DNA from: Thermodesulfobacteriota bacterium
GTDB lineage: Bacteria; Desulfobacterota; Desulfobacteria; Desulfobacterales; Desulfosudaceae
Direction of reading: 5' to 3'
NCBI GenBank assembly: GCA_040753795.1
Contig: JBFMDX010000017.1
Coordinates: 1-64,000, forward strand
Length of the DNA stretch: 64,000 bases
The translations under genes and the position numbers were made by a program. How positions within the stretch are numbered: the first letter of the stretch is position 1; each line of letters opens with the position of its first letter. The notes under the pieces are model-generated. The model had not been told where the DNA came from and ran no database searches. It was given only the letters and a program-made list of their open reading frames with translations. Below, one piece after another: positions 39,810 through 49,241 of the stretch.

Positions 39810-41180
39810 TTACAGGATGAACCGGCTCAGATCCTCGTCCGCTTTGATGTCCTTGAGCTTATCATTCACATAGGCGCTGTCGATTTCGATCCGTGTACTG
39901 GGTATGTCCGGCGCGTCAAACAGGATATCCTCCAGCAGGCACTCCATCAGGGTGTGCAGCCGCCGGGCGCCGATGTTCTCCATTTTATTGTTGACCTCTT
40001 CGGCAATACCGGCGATCTCCTCCACTGCGTCATCCCGGAAGATGACTTCAACGCCCTCGGTGCGGAGCAGGGCCGTGTATTGAAGCAGCAGCGCGTTCTT
40101 CGGCTCCTTCAGAATCCGGACAAACTCATTTTTGCCCAGAGCGTCCAGGCCCACCCGGATGGGAAAGCGGCCCTGAAGCTCCGGGATCAGGTCCGAGGGT
40201 TTGCTCGACTGAAAAGCGCCGGAAGCGATAAAAAGAATGTGATCGGTTTTGACCGGACCGTATTTGGTCGTGACCGTACACCCCTCCACCACCGGCAGCA
40301 GATCCCGCTGCACGCCTTCCCTGGAGACATCCGGGCCGTGCTCCCGGCCGGACCCCGTGATCTTGTCGATCTCGTCTAAAAAAATGATGCCGGTCTGCTC
40401 CACCCGGGCAATGGCGTCACGGACCACCTGCTCCATGTCGACCAGGCCCTGGCTCTCCTCGGCCGCGAGAATCTCCAGGGCCTCGGACACCCTGACCTTC
40501 CTCTTCTTCATGTTCTTGGGCATCAGTCCGGACAGCATATCCTTGAAATTGATACCCATCTCCTCCATACCGGCGCTGGAAAAAATTTCCACGATGGGCA
40601 TGTTCCTTTCCGGCATCTCCAGGTCTACAAAGCGATCGTTCAATCTGCCCTGTCGGAGCATGTTCCGCATTTTTTCCCGGGTGGATGAAGGGCTTTCCTC
40701 AGCCACGGCAAGGCCGGCGGGCGTTTCCTCGCTGTTGTCGTCATCGGCATTTCGCTGCCGACCGGCGATGGGCAGGAGGATATCCAGCAGCCGTTCTTCG
40801 GCATTCTCCCTGGCCTTGGGCTTTACCGCTTCCTGCTGAGCCGCCTTTTCCTTGTTCACCGTCAATTCCACCAGGTCCCGGATCATGGATTCGACATCCC
40901 GGCCGACATAGCCCACTTCCGTGAATTTGGACGCCTCGACCTTGTAAAAAGGCGAATCCGCCAGGTTGGCCAGACGCCTGGCGATTTCCGTCTTGCCGAC
41001 GCCGGTGGGACCGATCAGGATGATGTTCTTAGGCGCAATCTCATCGCGCAGTTCCTCGGGCACCTGACGCCGGCGCCAGCGGTTTCTCAAGGCAATGGCC
41101 ACGGACCGCTTGGCCCGGCCCTGCCCGATGATATATTTATCCAGCTCTTTGACAATATGAACGGGTTTTAATTCACTCAT
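39810..41180 (-). CDS. hslU: ATP-dependent protease ATPase subunit HslU
   Basis: A 456-residue AAA+ unfoldase (ClpY). The start [20 protein letters not shown] at 41180 matches the family and overlaps the hslV stop by 8 bases; an upstream in-frame start would lie deeper in hslV. Walker [17 protein letters not shown], pore-loop region [10 protein letters not shown] (the GYVG pore motif), an inserted I-domain (about 100-240), Walker [11 protein letters not shown], and the C-terminal tail DLSRFIL that inserts into HslV are all visible. Confidence 0.97.
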   Translation of the reverse strand: MSELKPVHIVKELDKYIIGQGRAKRSVAIALRNRWRRRQVPEELRDEIAPKNIILIGPTGVGKTEIARRLANLADSPFYKVEASKFTEVGYVGRDVESMIRDLVELTVNKEKAAQQEAVKPKARENAEERLLDILLPIAGRQRNADDDNSEETPAGLAVAEESPSSTREKMRNMLRQGRLNDRFVDLEMPERNMPIVEIFSSAGMEEMGINFKDMLSGLMPKNMKKRKVRVSEALEILAAEESQGLVDMEQVVRDAIARVEQTGIIFLDEIDKITGSGREHGPDVSREGVQRDLLPVVEGCTVTTKYGPVKTDHILFIASGAFQSSKPSDLIPELQGRFPIRVGLDALGKNEFVRILKEPKNALLLQYTALLRTEGVEVIFRDDAVEEIAGIAEEVNNKMENIGARRLHTLMECLLEDILFDAPDIPSTRIEIDSAYVNDKLKDIKADEDLSRFIL

Positions 41181-41778
41181 GGCCGTTTTCCGTTTTTTCG
41201 CCTTCCCGCCGCCCATTCAGTTCTTCGATGGTCACCTGGGTGTTGGTGTAAATACAATAGGTGGCCGCGATGCGCATGGCCTCCCGGGCGATTTCCACCG
41301 CGTCCAGGGCCGAATGCTCCATCAGCGCCAGGGCCGCGGCCTGGGCCGCGACGCTTCCCGACCCGATACCGATCACCTCTTTATCGGGCTCGATCACGTC
41401 GCCGCTGCCCGAGACCAGATACATATGCTCGTCGTCCACGGTGATCATCAGGGCTTCCAGCCGCCTTAAATATTTATCCGTGCGCCAGTCCTTGGCCAGG
41501 TCAACGGCGGCCCGGGTCAGATTGCCGTTATACCGTTCCAGTTTCGATTCCAGACGCTCGGAAAGGTTCAGCGCGTCGGCCGTGGCCCCGGCCACGCCGA
41601 CGATAATCCGGTCCTTGTAAATGCGCCGCACCTTTCTGGCGGTATGCTTGATGATGGTCTTGTCCAGGGTCACCTGTCCGTCGCCGGCCACCACGGTTTT
41701 GCCGTTGTGCCTGAGCGCGAGGATGGTGGTGCCCCGGATTGCCGGGCTGCCGCTATTTTCTGGGATGGGCACGGTCAT
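41173..41778 (-). CDS. hslV: ATP-dependent protease peptidase subunit HslV
   Basis: A 201-residue threonine peptidase of the proteasome type. The catalytic Thr is the first residue of [20 protein letters not shown], here preceded by a propeptide of about 16 residues (as drawn), which is longer than usual. The Lys in [20 protein letters not shown] completes the site. ATG at 41778 overlaps the xerC 3' end and lies three bases from GGAGG; GTG at 41772 is better spaced and would shorten the propeptide by two residues. Confidence 0.96.
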   Translation of the reverse strand: MTVPIPENSGSPAIRGTTILALRHNGKTVVAGDGQVTLDKTIIKHTARKVRRIYKDRIIVGVAGATADALNLSERLESKLERYNGNLTRAAVDLAKDWRTDKYLRRLEALMITVDDEHMYLVSGSGDVIEPDKEVIGIGSGSVAAQAAALALMEHSALDAVEIAREAMRIAATYCIYTNTQVTIEELNGRREGEKTENGHE

Positions 41779-42694
41779 ATACCTCCATCAGTTTATCGAT
41801 GGTCAGATGCGTATATTTCTGGGTTGTCGACAGGCTTTTATGCCCGAGCATTTCCTGCACCACCCTCAAGTCAGCACCCGCGTCCAGCAGATGGGTCGCG
41901 AAAGAGTGCCGCAGCGCGTGAGGCGATATGGGCAGCGTCAGGCCACAGGCCACGGCTATCTGCTTGAGAATCCGGGCCATGGACCGTGTAGTCAAACGGC
42001 CGTTTCGGCTGTTTAGAAAAAGCGGACCTCGCGTCATGGGAATACCCGCTGCTTCGGACAGTTTCCGGCGGTATTCACGAATGGCGAATATTGCCTGGTG
42101 CCCGACCGGCACCAGGCGTTCCTTGCCGCCCTTGCCATAGACCCGGATAACGCCCTGCTCGGCGTCGAGACTGGACACGTCCAGACCCGCCGCCTCGGAC
42201 ACCCGTATCCCGGCAGAGTAAATAGTTTCAAATATCGCCCGGTTTCTTAAAGCCAGAACCGTGTCTCCATGTATCGAGTCCAGCAGACGGAACGTATCGT
42301 CCACCGACAGATAAGCGGGTATCTTTTCGCCGGTTTTAGGCGATAGAACCCCTTCGGCGGGGTTGTCCGCGGCCAGGCCCCTTTTCTCCAGATACCGGAA
42401 AAAAGAACGGAGCGTCGACAACTTACGAGAAACCGAGCGCTTATCGACTGCTTTTTTATGCAGCCAGGCGAGGTACCCGCGAATGGAAAAAACGGAAATC
42501 GTTTCCGTCAAAGGGTTTTTCCCGTCAACCGGGGATGCGCTTACCTTCTGCCCCAGAAACCCGATAAACTCCTGGAGGTCGCCGGCATAGGCCCTTAATG
42601 TGTGCGGAGAATAGCCCTTTTCCGTTGCCAGCGATTCGATAAACTGCTCGGCCTGATCTTGCAACCGGCCTGTTTTGTCCTGTTTCAACGGCAA
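41753..42694 (-). CDS. xerC: Tyrosine recombinase XerC-like
   Basis: A 313-residue recombinase. The N-terminal SAM-like DNA-binding domain (EKGYSPHTLRAYAGDLQEFIGFL) is followed by the catalytic domain with Arg in YSAGIRVSEAAGLD, Lys in YGKGGKERLVPVG, HALRHSFATHLLDAGADL, LGHKSLSTTQKYTHL and Tyr nucleophile. Xer recombinases resolve chromosome dimers at dif. Position directly upstream of hslVU, as in many bacteria, supports a chromosomal XerC role rather than a mobile integrase. Confidence 0.92.
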   Translation of the reverse strand: MPLKQDKTGRLQDQAEQFIESLATEKGYSPHTLRAYAGDLQEFIGFLGQKVSASPVDGKNPLTETISVFSIRGYLAWLHKKAVDKRSVSRKLSTLRSFFRYLEKRGLAADNPAEGVLSPKTGEKIPAYLSVDDTFRLLDSIHGDTVLALRNRAIFETIYSAGIRVSEAAGLDVSSLDAEQGVIRVYGKGGKERLVPVGHQAIFAIREYRRKLSEAAGIPMTRGPLFLNSRNGRLTTRSMARILKQIAVACGLTLPISPHALRHSFATHLLDAGADLRVVQEMLGHKSLSTTQKYTHLTIDKLMEVYDRAHPRK

Positions 42695-42735
42695 TTGTTT
42701 TCAGCCTTCACCGTTTGCAACCGATGCGGTTACAA

Positions 42736-43059
42736 TCAGGCGGCCCGGCGGGTTTTCTTTTTGAGGCGATTGATACGAAGACGCAGCCTGGTCACTTTGG
42801 CGGCATCCCCGGCGCTGACAACTTCTTCCCGCTTCTTCTTGAGCTCTCTGATTTTTCCTTTAATATCACGAATATATGATGCATCCTTCTGCTTTCCGAC
42901 GACTTCTATACCCTTGGCTTTCCGGATGACTTCCAGTAATTCCGCTTTGTTCATCCCGTGGGCACCGGTAATTCCTTCAATTGCCTTGGCCACATCACGC
43001 AATTCAGTGGCCGTCATCTTTTCCAGCGGTTTTTCTTTTTTCTTCTTTTCTTCGCCCAT
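42736..43059 (-). CDS. Small basic Rho-N/SAP-like protein
   Basis: A 107-residue protein. The start at 43059 follows GGAGG by nine bases. It begins with a Lys/Glu-rich arm (GEEKKKKEKPLEKM). Residues about 17-55 (TATELRDVAKAIEGITGAHG, then MNKAELLEVIRKAKG) resemble the N-terminal helix-extended-loop domain of Rho factor and SAP-like nucleic-acid-binding motifs. The C-terminal half is a charged helix ending KKKTRRAA. RNA or DNA binding is plausible; I do not know a defined role. Confidence 0.75.
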   Translation of the reverse strand: MGEEKKKKEKPLEKMTATELRDVAKAIEGITGAHGMNKAELLEVIRKAKGIEVVGKQKDASYIRDIKGKIRELKKKREEVVSAGDAAKVTRLRLRINRLKKKTRRAA

Positions 43060-43289
43060 CTTTTTAAACCTCCTCACAGCCTTATCGTCCGGAACTTTTT
43101 GTTCAACGGATCAGTTTGTTAATAAAAAAATATATCTATATCAAAATAACTTGACGATTTCAGCAAAAAAAACAGGTTATGTCAATGAAGATAAGCCGGG
43201 AAGCGAGATCATCCATTCGAAAAGGCATCCTGCCGCACGGAACCGGGAAAAGACTTCTGCCCGAAGAAGAAAATTTTCCCCTGCGGCCA

Positions 43290-44042
43290 TCATGGCTGGC
43301 CGGCGGAAGGAATGTCCAATCGGGCCATCACCTTCTGGATATCTTCCCACACCGGCCGTTTTCTGGATGGATCGTCCAGAATATCTTCCGGATGCCAGGT
43401 AATCATGAGCGCCATGCCTTCTCTTTCATAAAAACGGCCGCGCCGCTTCTCCACAGGCTCGTTTCCGCCCAGCAGGGCCCGGGCGGCATACTCGCCCAGG
43501 ACGCAGATCACCCGGGGGGCAACGGTTCGGATCTCCCGTTCCAGAGAGGGAAGACACCGCTGCATATCCCCGGCCGCCGGCTGTCCCCCCCCCGGCGGGC
43601 GGCACTTGACCACATGGCTGAAAAACACATCATCCGGGGTCAGTTTCATGGCGGCAATAATCCGGGTCAGGAGGTATCCGGGTTCCCCGGCATAAGGGGA
43701 TCGCTCCTTATCGGTAGCAAATGAGGGATACCCGGCGACGAACATTAATTTTGCCCGGCCCGGACCTGCTCCGGCGATCATGCTGCTCCGGTATTCCCGC
43801 AGGGAGCATCCGGCGCAGGCCGGGGCATCCGCCCCGGCAGAAACGACGTCCTGGTCAAGACGGAGGCAATCCGCATCGGACCATCGTCGAATTCGTTCCA
43901 GATTGTCCGGGCCACAGTCTCCTCCGCTGTAGCCGGTGCCGGCATAAAACCGAAGGCTGTCAATCACTTCGGACAGGAGATCCGATATCTTGTGAGCCCT
44001 TCGCTGAAATGCATTCGGCTCGGATTCAGGGGCATTGGCCAT
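43290..44042 (-). CDS. Uracil-DNA glycosylase, family 4/5-like, with altered active-site motif
   Basis: A 250-residue protein. The Fe-S ligands are suggested by CAGC (about 77-80), the Cys in VVKCRPPGGGQPAAGDMQRC and its partner. The typical motif 1 (GEAPGxxE) reads GYPSFATD, and SPYAGEPGYLLTRIIAAM replaces the PFVGxAG block. Motif 3 resembles MITWHPEDIL, where the family usually has HPS. The fold is convincing but specificity may differ. It starts inside the 3' end of the TPR gene (17-base overlap). Confidence 0.75.
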   Translation of the reverse strand: MANAPESEPNAFQRRAHKISDLLSEVIDSLRFYAGTGYSGGDCGPDNLERIRRWSDADCLRLDQDVVSAGADAPACAGCSLREYRSSMIAGAGPGRAKLMFVAGYPSFATDKERSPYAGEPGYLLTRIIAAMKLTPDDVFFSHVVKCRPPGGGQPAAGDMQRCLPSLEREIRTVAPRVICVLGEYAARALLGGNEPVEKRRGRFYEREGMALMITWHPEDILDDPSRKRPVWEDIQKVMARLDIPSAGQP

Positions 44043-44886
44043 TTTTCTGTTTCCCTGTTTTTTCTCCCGCCTTCCTTAGAATCTCCCGCGCGTCCGGCCA
44101 GTCCCATAGCACGGCGTCCGACATATAGGTCGGTCTGACAATATCTAAACAGCGCCGGGCTTCGGCCAGGGCCGCAGCATAATTCTCCTGGTTCCAGTAA
44201 ACGGCCGCCAGTTGCGCGCCGGCCATGGTCAGGTTGGGATCCCAGGCAACGGCCTGCCTGGCGAGCCGCTCCGCCTTATTCAAGTCCCTCATGGGCCAGG
44301 GGGCATCGGTCTTGACCTGGGAAAGCACCACCGCGGCCAGGATACCGAAACGATCCGCCGGGGCCTTTTCCATGGCCGCAGCCAGTTCCTTTTCCCCTCT
44401 GTTCAATAAGGATATAGCGCTGATGTTGCCGGCCATTTCGGCCAGGCGGACCCGGGCGCATCCACAATAGAAAAGGGCCGGAACACACGACGGATCCGAG
44501 GCCAGAGCCTGGCCGGCATGGTCCAGGCTCTGCTCGTACAGCTTTTTCAGGGCACTCGTGTCTTTCGCCTCCATGGTGGAGATGAACAGCACTTCCGCCA
44601 GCTTCCAGCGGGCTTCCCGGTGGCCCGGCTCCCTTTCAAGAACCTGTTCATAAAGCCGGGCCGCCTTGTCCAGTCCGGACATATCCTCGTGGATTTTTTC
44701 AAAATACCGGTCAGCCTCCTGAATCTGGGCGGAGGCATCATCCCGGGCCGGACCAGCCCCGTTTTCCGCCTGGACGGTCAGGGCGACGCACCAGCAGGCA
44801 ATCGCTATCACCACGGCCTTCGTCAGTCGCAACCGCGGGAGTTGAAATGCAAGCAATATCACGGTGGGAGATTTCTCATCAACCAT
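44026..44886 (-). CDS. Periplasmic TPR protein
   Basis: A 286-residue protein with an N-terminal signal sequence (LTKAVVIAIACWCVALTVQA, cleavage near AENG; an internal start at a later codon is possible since 20 residues precede the basic-hydrophobic stretch). Helical TPR-like pairs follow: KAARLYEQVLEREPGHREAR, YEQSLDHAGQALASDPSCVP, NKAERLARQAVAWDPNL and AAALAEARRCLDIVRPTY. Similar to the TPR subunits encoded with TRAP transporters, but no transporter genes are near. Function unknown. Confidence 0.7.
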   Translation of the reverse strand: MVDEKSPTVILLAFQLPRLRLTKAVVIAIACWCVALTVQAENGAGPARDDASAQIQEADRYFEKIHEDMSGLDKAARLYEQVLEREPGHREARWKLAEVLFISTMEAKDTSALKKLYEQSLDHAGQALASDPSCVPALFYCGCARVRLAEMAGNISAISLLNRGEKELAAAMEKAPADRFGILAAVVLSQVKTDAPWPMRDLNKAERLARQAVAWDPNLTMAGAQLAAVYWNQENYAAALAEARRCLDIVRPTYMSDAVLWDWPDAREILRKAGEKTGKQKNGQCP

Positions 44887-45168
44887 TCGGATTATTTATT
44901 TATTTTGCCTTAAAACCATCTTAAAAATAACTTCAGAATACCATAGTCAGTGGTAAGATACCAAGGATAAACATCCGGGCAAATCCCCTTGACAATGATT
45001 ACCGCCCTGGTTTAATTGACGATCGTAATGCCTTATTAATAATGATCTCATAAAATCTTTTGTGAACGGCTTCCGATCATTTTGGGGATAAAGGTTTCAA
45101 AGTCCAGAATAATCGGTGAACGAACCAAACGACTTTACGAGATTGTCAGTCGTTGGAGCGGACGGACA

Positions 45169-45927
45169 ATGAAAGTAGCTATCTGTGGAAAAGGGGGCAG
45201 CGGTAAAAGTTCCATTACCGCGCTGCTGGCCCGGTACCTGGCCAACCGGGGTTATAACGTCCTGGTGGTGGACGCCGATGAGTCCAACATGGGATTGCAT
45301 CGTCTTCTGGGTGTTGCCTCTCCGGTCATCCTGCTGGATCACCTGGGCGGGAAAAAGGCTTTCAAGCAGAAAATCAACCAGAAATTTCCGCCTCCGGAAG
45401 GCCGGTTGTTCGGCGATAAAATATCCGTCGACTCCCTGCCCGCCGAATGCGTGGCGACCGCGGACAATATTCGCCTGATCGCAGTGGGAAAAATCCACGT
45501 GGCCGGGGAAGGATGCGCCTGCCCCATCGGACTGCTGTCAAAAATGGTATTGTCGAAGCTGGACCTGGATGAGAAGGACATCGTCCTGATAGATACCGAG
45601 GCCGGGGTGGAACATTTCGGCCGGGATGTGGACGCCGCCTGCGATATGATTCTCGCCGTGGTGGACCCGGCCTACGAATCCTTCCTGCTGGCCGGGAAAA
45701 TCGAACAGATGGCCGCCGCCTCGAATACGGACATATTTTTCATATTAAATAAAACGGATAACCGCAGCCGGCCTGTTATGGAAGCGCACATCAATCAGAA
45801 TAAAACGATAGCCGCCATCCCAAACATCGACACGCTTTTTGCAAGCAGCCTGGAAGGCAAGCCCCTGCAAACGGCCATACCGGAAATCGGTCCGGTGGCC
45901 GAAATGATTATCAATCGAATCGGATAA
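45169..45927 (+). CDS. CooC-like MinD/ParA-family ATPase
   Basis: A 252-residue ATPase. The start at 45169 gives MKVAICGKGGSGKSSITALL with GGAG upstream; a longer in-frame version adds 29 residues with no family similarity. Deviant Walker A GKGGSGKSS, then VLVVDADESNMGLHRLLG. The segment EGCACPIGLLSKMV holds the CxC dimer-interface motif of CooC, and VLIDTEAGVEHFGRDVDAACD matches CooC switch II. CooC matures nickel carbon-monoxide dehydrogenase, but no CODH is here; in this setting it precedes an RnfB fusion. A role in metal-cluster maturation is inferred. Confidence 0.85.
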   Translation: MKVAICGKGGSGKSSITALLARYLANRGYNVLVVDADESNMGLHRLLGVASPVILLDHLGGKKAFKQKINQKFPPPEGRLFGDKISVDSLPAECVATADNIRLIAVGKIHVAGEGCACPIGLLSKMVLSKLDLDEKDIVLIDTEAGVEHFGRDVDAACDMILAVVDPAYESFLLAGKIEQMAAASNTDIFFILNKTDNRSRPVMEAHINQNKTIAAIPNIDTLFASSLEGKPLQTAIPEIGPVAEMIINRIG

Positions 45928-45939
45928 ACAAGTCACCCC

Positions 45940-47973
45940 ATGACAAATGCGCTTCTTATAATGGGAGGCCTCGGACTGATCATCGGTATCTGCCTGGCCA
46001 TTGCCTCCAGAGTTTTTTATGTCTATGTTGACCCTAAAATCGAAGCCGTAGCCAATGCCCTTCCCGGAGCCAATTGCGGCGGCTGCGGATTGCCCGGATG
46101 CGGGGCCAATGCCGAAGCCATCGTTGCCGGCAAAGCCTCCCCCGGTTCATGCGTGGCCGGAGGGCCGGACGTCGCGGCAATTATCGCCGGACTTCTGGGG
46201 CAGACGGTTGAGGCCAGGGAGCCGGATATCGCCGAACCCGGATGCGCATACAGTGTTGCCGAAGCGGATCTGAAATATGTCTATCAGGGGATTCCGGACT
46301 GCCGGGCGGCCGCTTTCCTGTCGGGCGGGATGAAAGTCTGCGACATCGGCTGCCTCGGCCTGGGAACCTGCGTCAGGGCCTGTCCCTTTAACGCCATGAG
46401 AATGAATGACCGGGGGCTGCCCGAAGTCGACCGTCAAAAGTGTACGGGATGCGGCACCTGCGAACGGGTCTGCCCCAAGCATATCATCAAACTCTCTTCG
46501 GTTACCCGCCGTATCCTCCGGGAATACACGGTTGACGACTGTACCACCCCCTGTCAGCGGGCCTGCCCCGCAGGTATCGATATCCGTGAATATATCCGGC
46601 GGATTACCCTCGGCGATTACAATCGGGCGGTGGCCGTCATCAAGGAAAGGAACCCCTTTCCCACGGTCATCGGCAGGATCTGCCCCCGTTTCTGCGAAAC
46701 CGAATGCCGGCGTCACCTGATCGACGAACCCGTGGCCATCAACGGGTTGAAACGCTTTGTGGCTGATTACGAAAAGGCCAACGGAAGAGTCCTTCCCTTC
46801 ATGGCCCCGGCTACCAACCGCAGCGTCGCGATCATCGGCGGCGGCATCGAAGGACTGTCGACCGCTTTCTTCATGGCCCGGCTGGGGCATTCTCCGCTGG
46901 TACTGGAAGCGTCGGCCGCACTCGGCGGCCTGTTGAGAAAGGCCATTGCCCGCCAGCGCCTGCCCCTGGAAATCCTTGATTACGACATCGCCGGGCTGCG
47001 GGACATGGGCATAAAGTTGAAGACCGGCCAGATTGCCGGCAGAGATTTCACCATCGATTCTCTCCTGGCCGATTACTATGAATCCGTGTTTCTGGCCACC
47101 GGCGGATGGGACAGCCGGCTGGCGGCGGACAACCCGGCGTCCGCTCACCGGCCGGTCAATGGTTTGCACCTGCTGATCGATCTTTTAAAAGGAGAAAAGA
47201 TCCCCTGCGGCCAACAGGTCATTATCGTCGGCGGAGCTAAACTGGCGGAAGCCGCCGTGGCGCTCTGCCGCAAAGCCGGCGCCGGACATGTTATTCTGAT
47301 GCTGAGGGAGAACAACGCCGAAGAAATCGACCTGGAGACGACAAAGCTGGAAGCCCGGGATGTTCAAATTATTTTTGGCGCGTCCCTGGACCGCGTTTTC
47401 GGCCTGGGCCGCAAAATCAGTCAGGTGGAATACACGGTTGCTCCTGACCGCACCGCCCGCATGATTTCTGCCGACACCGTCTTTTTCGCGGCCGGAAGAT
47501 TTCCGGAGCTGGTCTTCGTCAGGCAGCGCGCCGAAAATGAAACCCCGGAAAAAACGATTCGCGATCCGGAGGCCCCGGTCACGGAACCGATTCCCTGGGT
47601 CGCCATGCCGACATATAAAAAACCGCTCTTCGCCGACGAAACCGGACTGTTGTCAACGAATGATCCCGTTTCCGACATGGACGCGGCCATAAAGGCCATT
47701 GACGCCGGCCGGAGAGGGGCGGCCTCCATGCACATGCTCATGTACGGCAATCCCCTGTCCCTGCCGGAGAACGTCATTACCCGGCACTCCGTCATCCAGA
47801 GCGTAACATCACTGGATCATGTCAGTCCCCGCCCACGAAACATCATGCCGGTGCATGGCGTCGGAGAAATGGCCGACGGGCAGGAACCGGAAATCGGCTT
47901 CTCCGAGCAAACCGCCCGCGATGAAGCGGCCCGTTGCCTGCAATGCGGCGTCATCTGTTACGAACACAAATAA
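45940..47973 (+). CDS. RnfB-type ferredoxin fused to GltD-like FAD/NAD(P) oxidoreductase
   Basis: A 677-residue fusion. Residues 1-25 form a membrane anchor. Residues about 40-75 carry the RnfB 4Fe-4S domain (ANCGGCGLPGCGANAEAI). Two 4Fe-4S ferredoxin motifs follow (GLGTCVRACPFNAM and CTGCGTCERVCPKHII). From about 205 the chain becomes like the small subunit of glutamate synthase: CTTPCQRACPAGIDIREYI, GRICPRFCETECRR, FAD site VAIIGGGIEGLSTAFFMARL, and NAD(P) site VIIVGGAKLAEAAVALC, ending with CLQCGVICYE. It likely passes electrons between NAD(P)H, ferredoxin-type clusters and a membrane partner. No rnfACDGE genes are beside it. It is 12 bases downstream of the CooC-like gene. Confidence 0.9.
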   Translation: MTNALLIMGGLGLIIGICLAIASRVFYVYVDPKIEAVANALPGANCGGCGLPGCGANAEAIVAGKASPGSCVAGGPDVAAIIAGLLGQTVEAREPDIAEPGCAYSVAEADLKYVYQGIPDCRAAAFLSGGMKVCDIGCLGLGTCVRACPFNAMRMNDRGLPEVDRQKCTGCGTCERVCPKHIIKLSSVTRRILREYTVDDCTTPCQRACPAGIDIREYIRRITLGDYNRAVAVIKERNPFPTVIGRICPRFCETECRRHLIDEPVAINGLKRFVADYEKANGRVLPFMAPATNRSVAIIGGGIEGLSTAFFMARLGHSPLVLEASAALGGLLRKAIARQRLPLEILDYDIAGLRDMGIKLKTGQIAGRDFTIDSLLADYYESVFLATGGWDSRLAADNPASAHRPVNGLHLLIDLLKGEKIPCGQQVIIVGGAKLAEAAVALCRKAGAGHVILMLRENNAEEIDLETTKLEARDVQIIFGASLDRVFGLGRKISQVEYTVAPDRTARMISADTVFFAAGRFPELVFVRQRAENETPEKTIRDPEAPVTEPIPWVAMPTYKKPLFADETGLLSTNDPVSDMDAAIKAIDAGRRGAASMHMLMYGNPLSLPENVITRHSVIQSVTSLDHVSPRPRNIMPVHGVGEMADGQEPEIGFSEQTARDEAARCLQCGVICYEHK

Positions 47974-47982
47974 GGGGACAAG

Positions 47983-48432
47983 ATGGCTACCGAAGAAGGA
48001 CATGTCATAAAAACGGATAAGGGCATCGCCTGGATCCGGGTTTCCCGTTCCGCCGCCTGCGAAAGCTGCCAGTCCAGGAACGCCTGTCACAGCCTGGGAG
48101 GCGGTGAAAAAGACCTGACCGTGGCGGCCGTCAATCCGGTCGGCGCCAGGGAAGGAGACCGGGTGGTGATCGAGTTCAGCACCGCCTCCCTGATGAAAGG
48201 CACCTTCCTGATCTACCTCTTTCCCATCCTCTGCCTGCTGGCGGGCGCCGGCCTCGGCGTCCGCCTCTCGCCACTTCTCGGCTGGGATGAATCCGCCCTT
48301 TCCGCCCTTTCCGGCCTGGGCGCCTTTGTTCTGGCGATCATTCTGGTGGTCGTCCTCGGTAACCGCCTGGGGAAAAAAGACGCTTACAAGCCGAAAATCA
48401 TCCGCGTCTTCAAACCGCTGCCGCCGGCATAA
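47983..48432 (+). CDS. RseC/MucC-family membrane protein
   Basis: A 149-residue protein of the SoxR-reducing system/RseC family. The N-terminal domain has four cysteines in a pattern typical of the family (RSAACESCQSRNACHSLGGG). Two TM helices follow (LMKGTFLIYLFPILCLLAGA and ALSGLGAFVLAIILVVVLG), with a basic C-terminal tail. RseC is associated with Rnf-type complexes that keep SoxR reduced in enterobacteria. Here its place nine bases after the RnfB fusion points to an electron-transfer or cluster-reduction unit. Convergent with the next gene (4 bases). Confidence 0.88.
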   Translation: MATEEGHVIKTDKGIAWIRVSRSAACESCQSRNACHSLGGGEKDLTVAAVNPVGAREGDRVVIEFSTASLMKGTFLIYLFPILCLLAGAGLGVRLSPLLGWDESALSALSGLGAFVLAIILVVVLGNRLGKKDAYKPKIIRVFKPLPPA

Positions 48433-48436
48433 ACGG

Positions 48437-49186
48437 TTACGAAGCCAGGATCTGATAACCGAAATAGTCCATCAGCCGCCTGTCCACAAATTCATTGATG
48501 ATCGCTAAAGCGCCAGCGGAGAGATCGCTCTTCCACTTTTCGTTCAAATAGTAGTCACGGTAGTAATGGACGTCTTTTCCCCGGTCCTTGGTGGATCGTT
48601 CATGATCGACAAACCGGTCCGTGCGCCGGGGGATGGAAAACCGGCCGCTGATCTGTTTCATCACCCCCGCCGGGTCCGCCAGGATGCCCTCCGCCGTCAG
48701 GTTCAGGGCCGCCAGCCCCTGGAGCCCGAGATAGGCATTGTTCTTGATGTTCCAGAGCTCAACGGGATTTTTCAGGATCCGGCCGGTGTTGTCCCGGCGG
48801 GTCGTTTTCCAGGGCCGTTGCAGAAAAGTTTCAAAGGAAGGATTATCGGCGTACCGCTGATGGTAGGGCCGGCGATAAAGGGACAGCAGCCAGGCATAAG
48901 GATTTCGGGTGACGGTCAGGATGACCAGGTTGCTGTTCACCAGAGGACTTGTTTTCAGCGCCGCAGGTGACACGCGGGTGTGTTTCCAGCCCAGATTGCT
49001 GCTGAATGAAAGAGAAAAGTACAGGTCCCGGATGATCTCGTTACCTGGAAGGATCTTCTGCAGTTTGGATATGAAAGGCGGCACCACCCCCGGAAGCTGA
49101 CGGGCATTCAGGTTGAGATCGATGAGCCGGCCCAGGTAATTCGTACCGGTGTTCCGCTCACCATATATTTTTATCGTATCAGCCAC
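48437..49186 (-). CDS. Sulfotransferase-like P-loop protein
   Basis: A 249-residue protein. The N-terminal YGERNTGTNYLGRLIDLN corresponds to the 5'-phosphosulfate loop of sulfotransferases. LVILTVTRNPYAWLLSLYRR resembles the 3'-phosphate-binding Arg/Ser block. The remainder is helical, with ADPAGVMKQISGRFSIP near the end. No signal peptide. The donor would be PAPS if the activity is real; the acceptor is unknown. It stands between the RseC gene and the KamA-family gene on the minus strand, with no link I can demonstrate. Confidence 0.65.
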   Translation of the reverse strand: MADTIKIYGERNTGTNYLGRLIDLNLNARQLPGVVPPFISKLQKILPGNEIIRDLYFSLSFSSNLGWKHTRVSPAALKTSPLVNSNLVILTVTRNPYAWLLSLYRRPYHQRYADNPSFETFLQRPWKTTRRDNTGRILKNPVELWNIKNNAYLGLQGLAALNLTAEGILADPAGVMKQISGRFSIPRRTDRFVDHERSTKDRGKDVHYYRDYYLNEKWKSDLSAGALAIINEFVDRRLMDYFGYQILAS

Positions 49187-49241
49187 CGGATTCCTCTTGA
49201 GGCCATCTTAAAAATTGCCTCTACAAAATAGCCTTCCCGAT

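Noticed and set aside
43179-43724. 181-codon frame antisense to the uracil-DNA glycosylase gene
   Set aside because: Most of it lies opposite a well-supported gene and the remainder has no family features.
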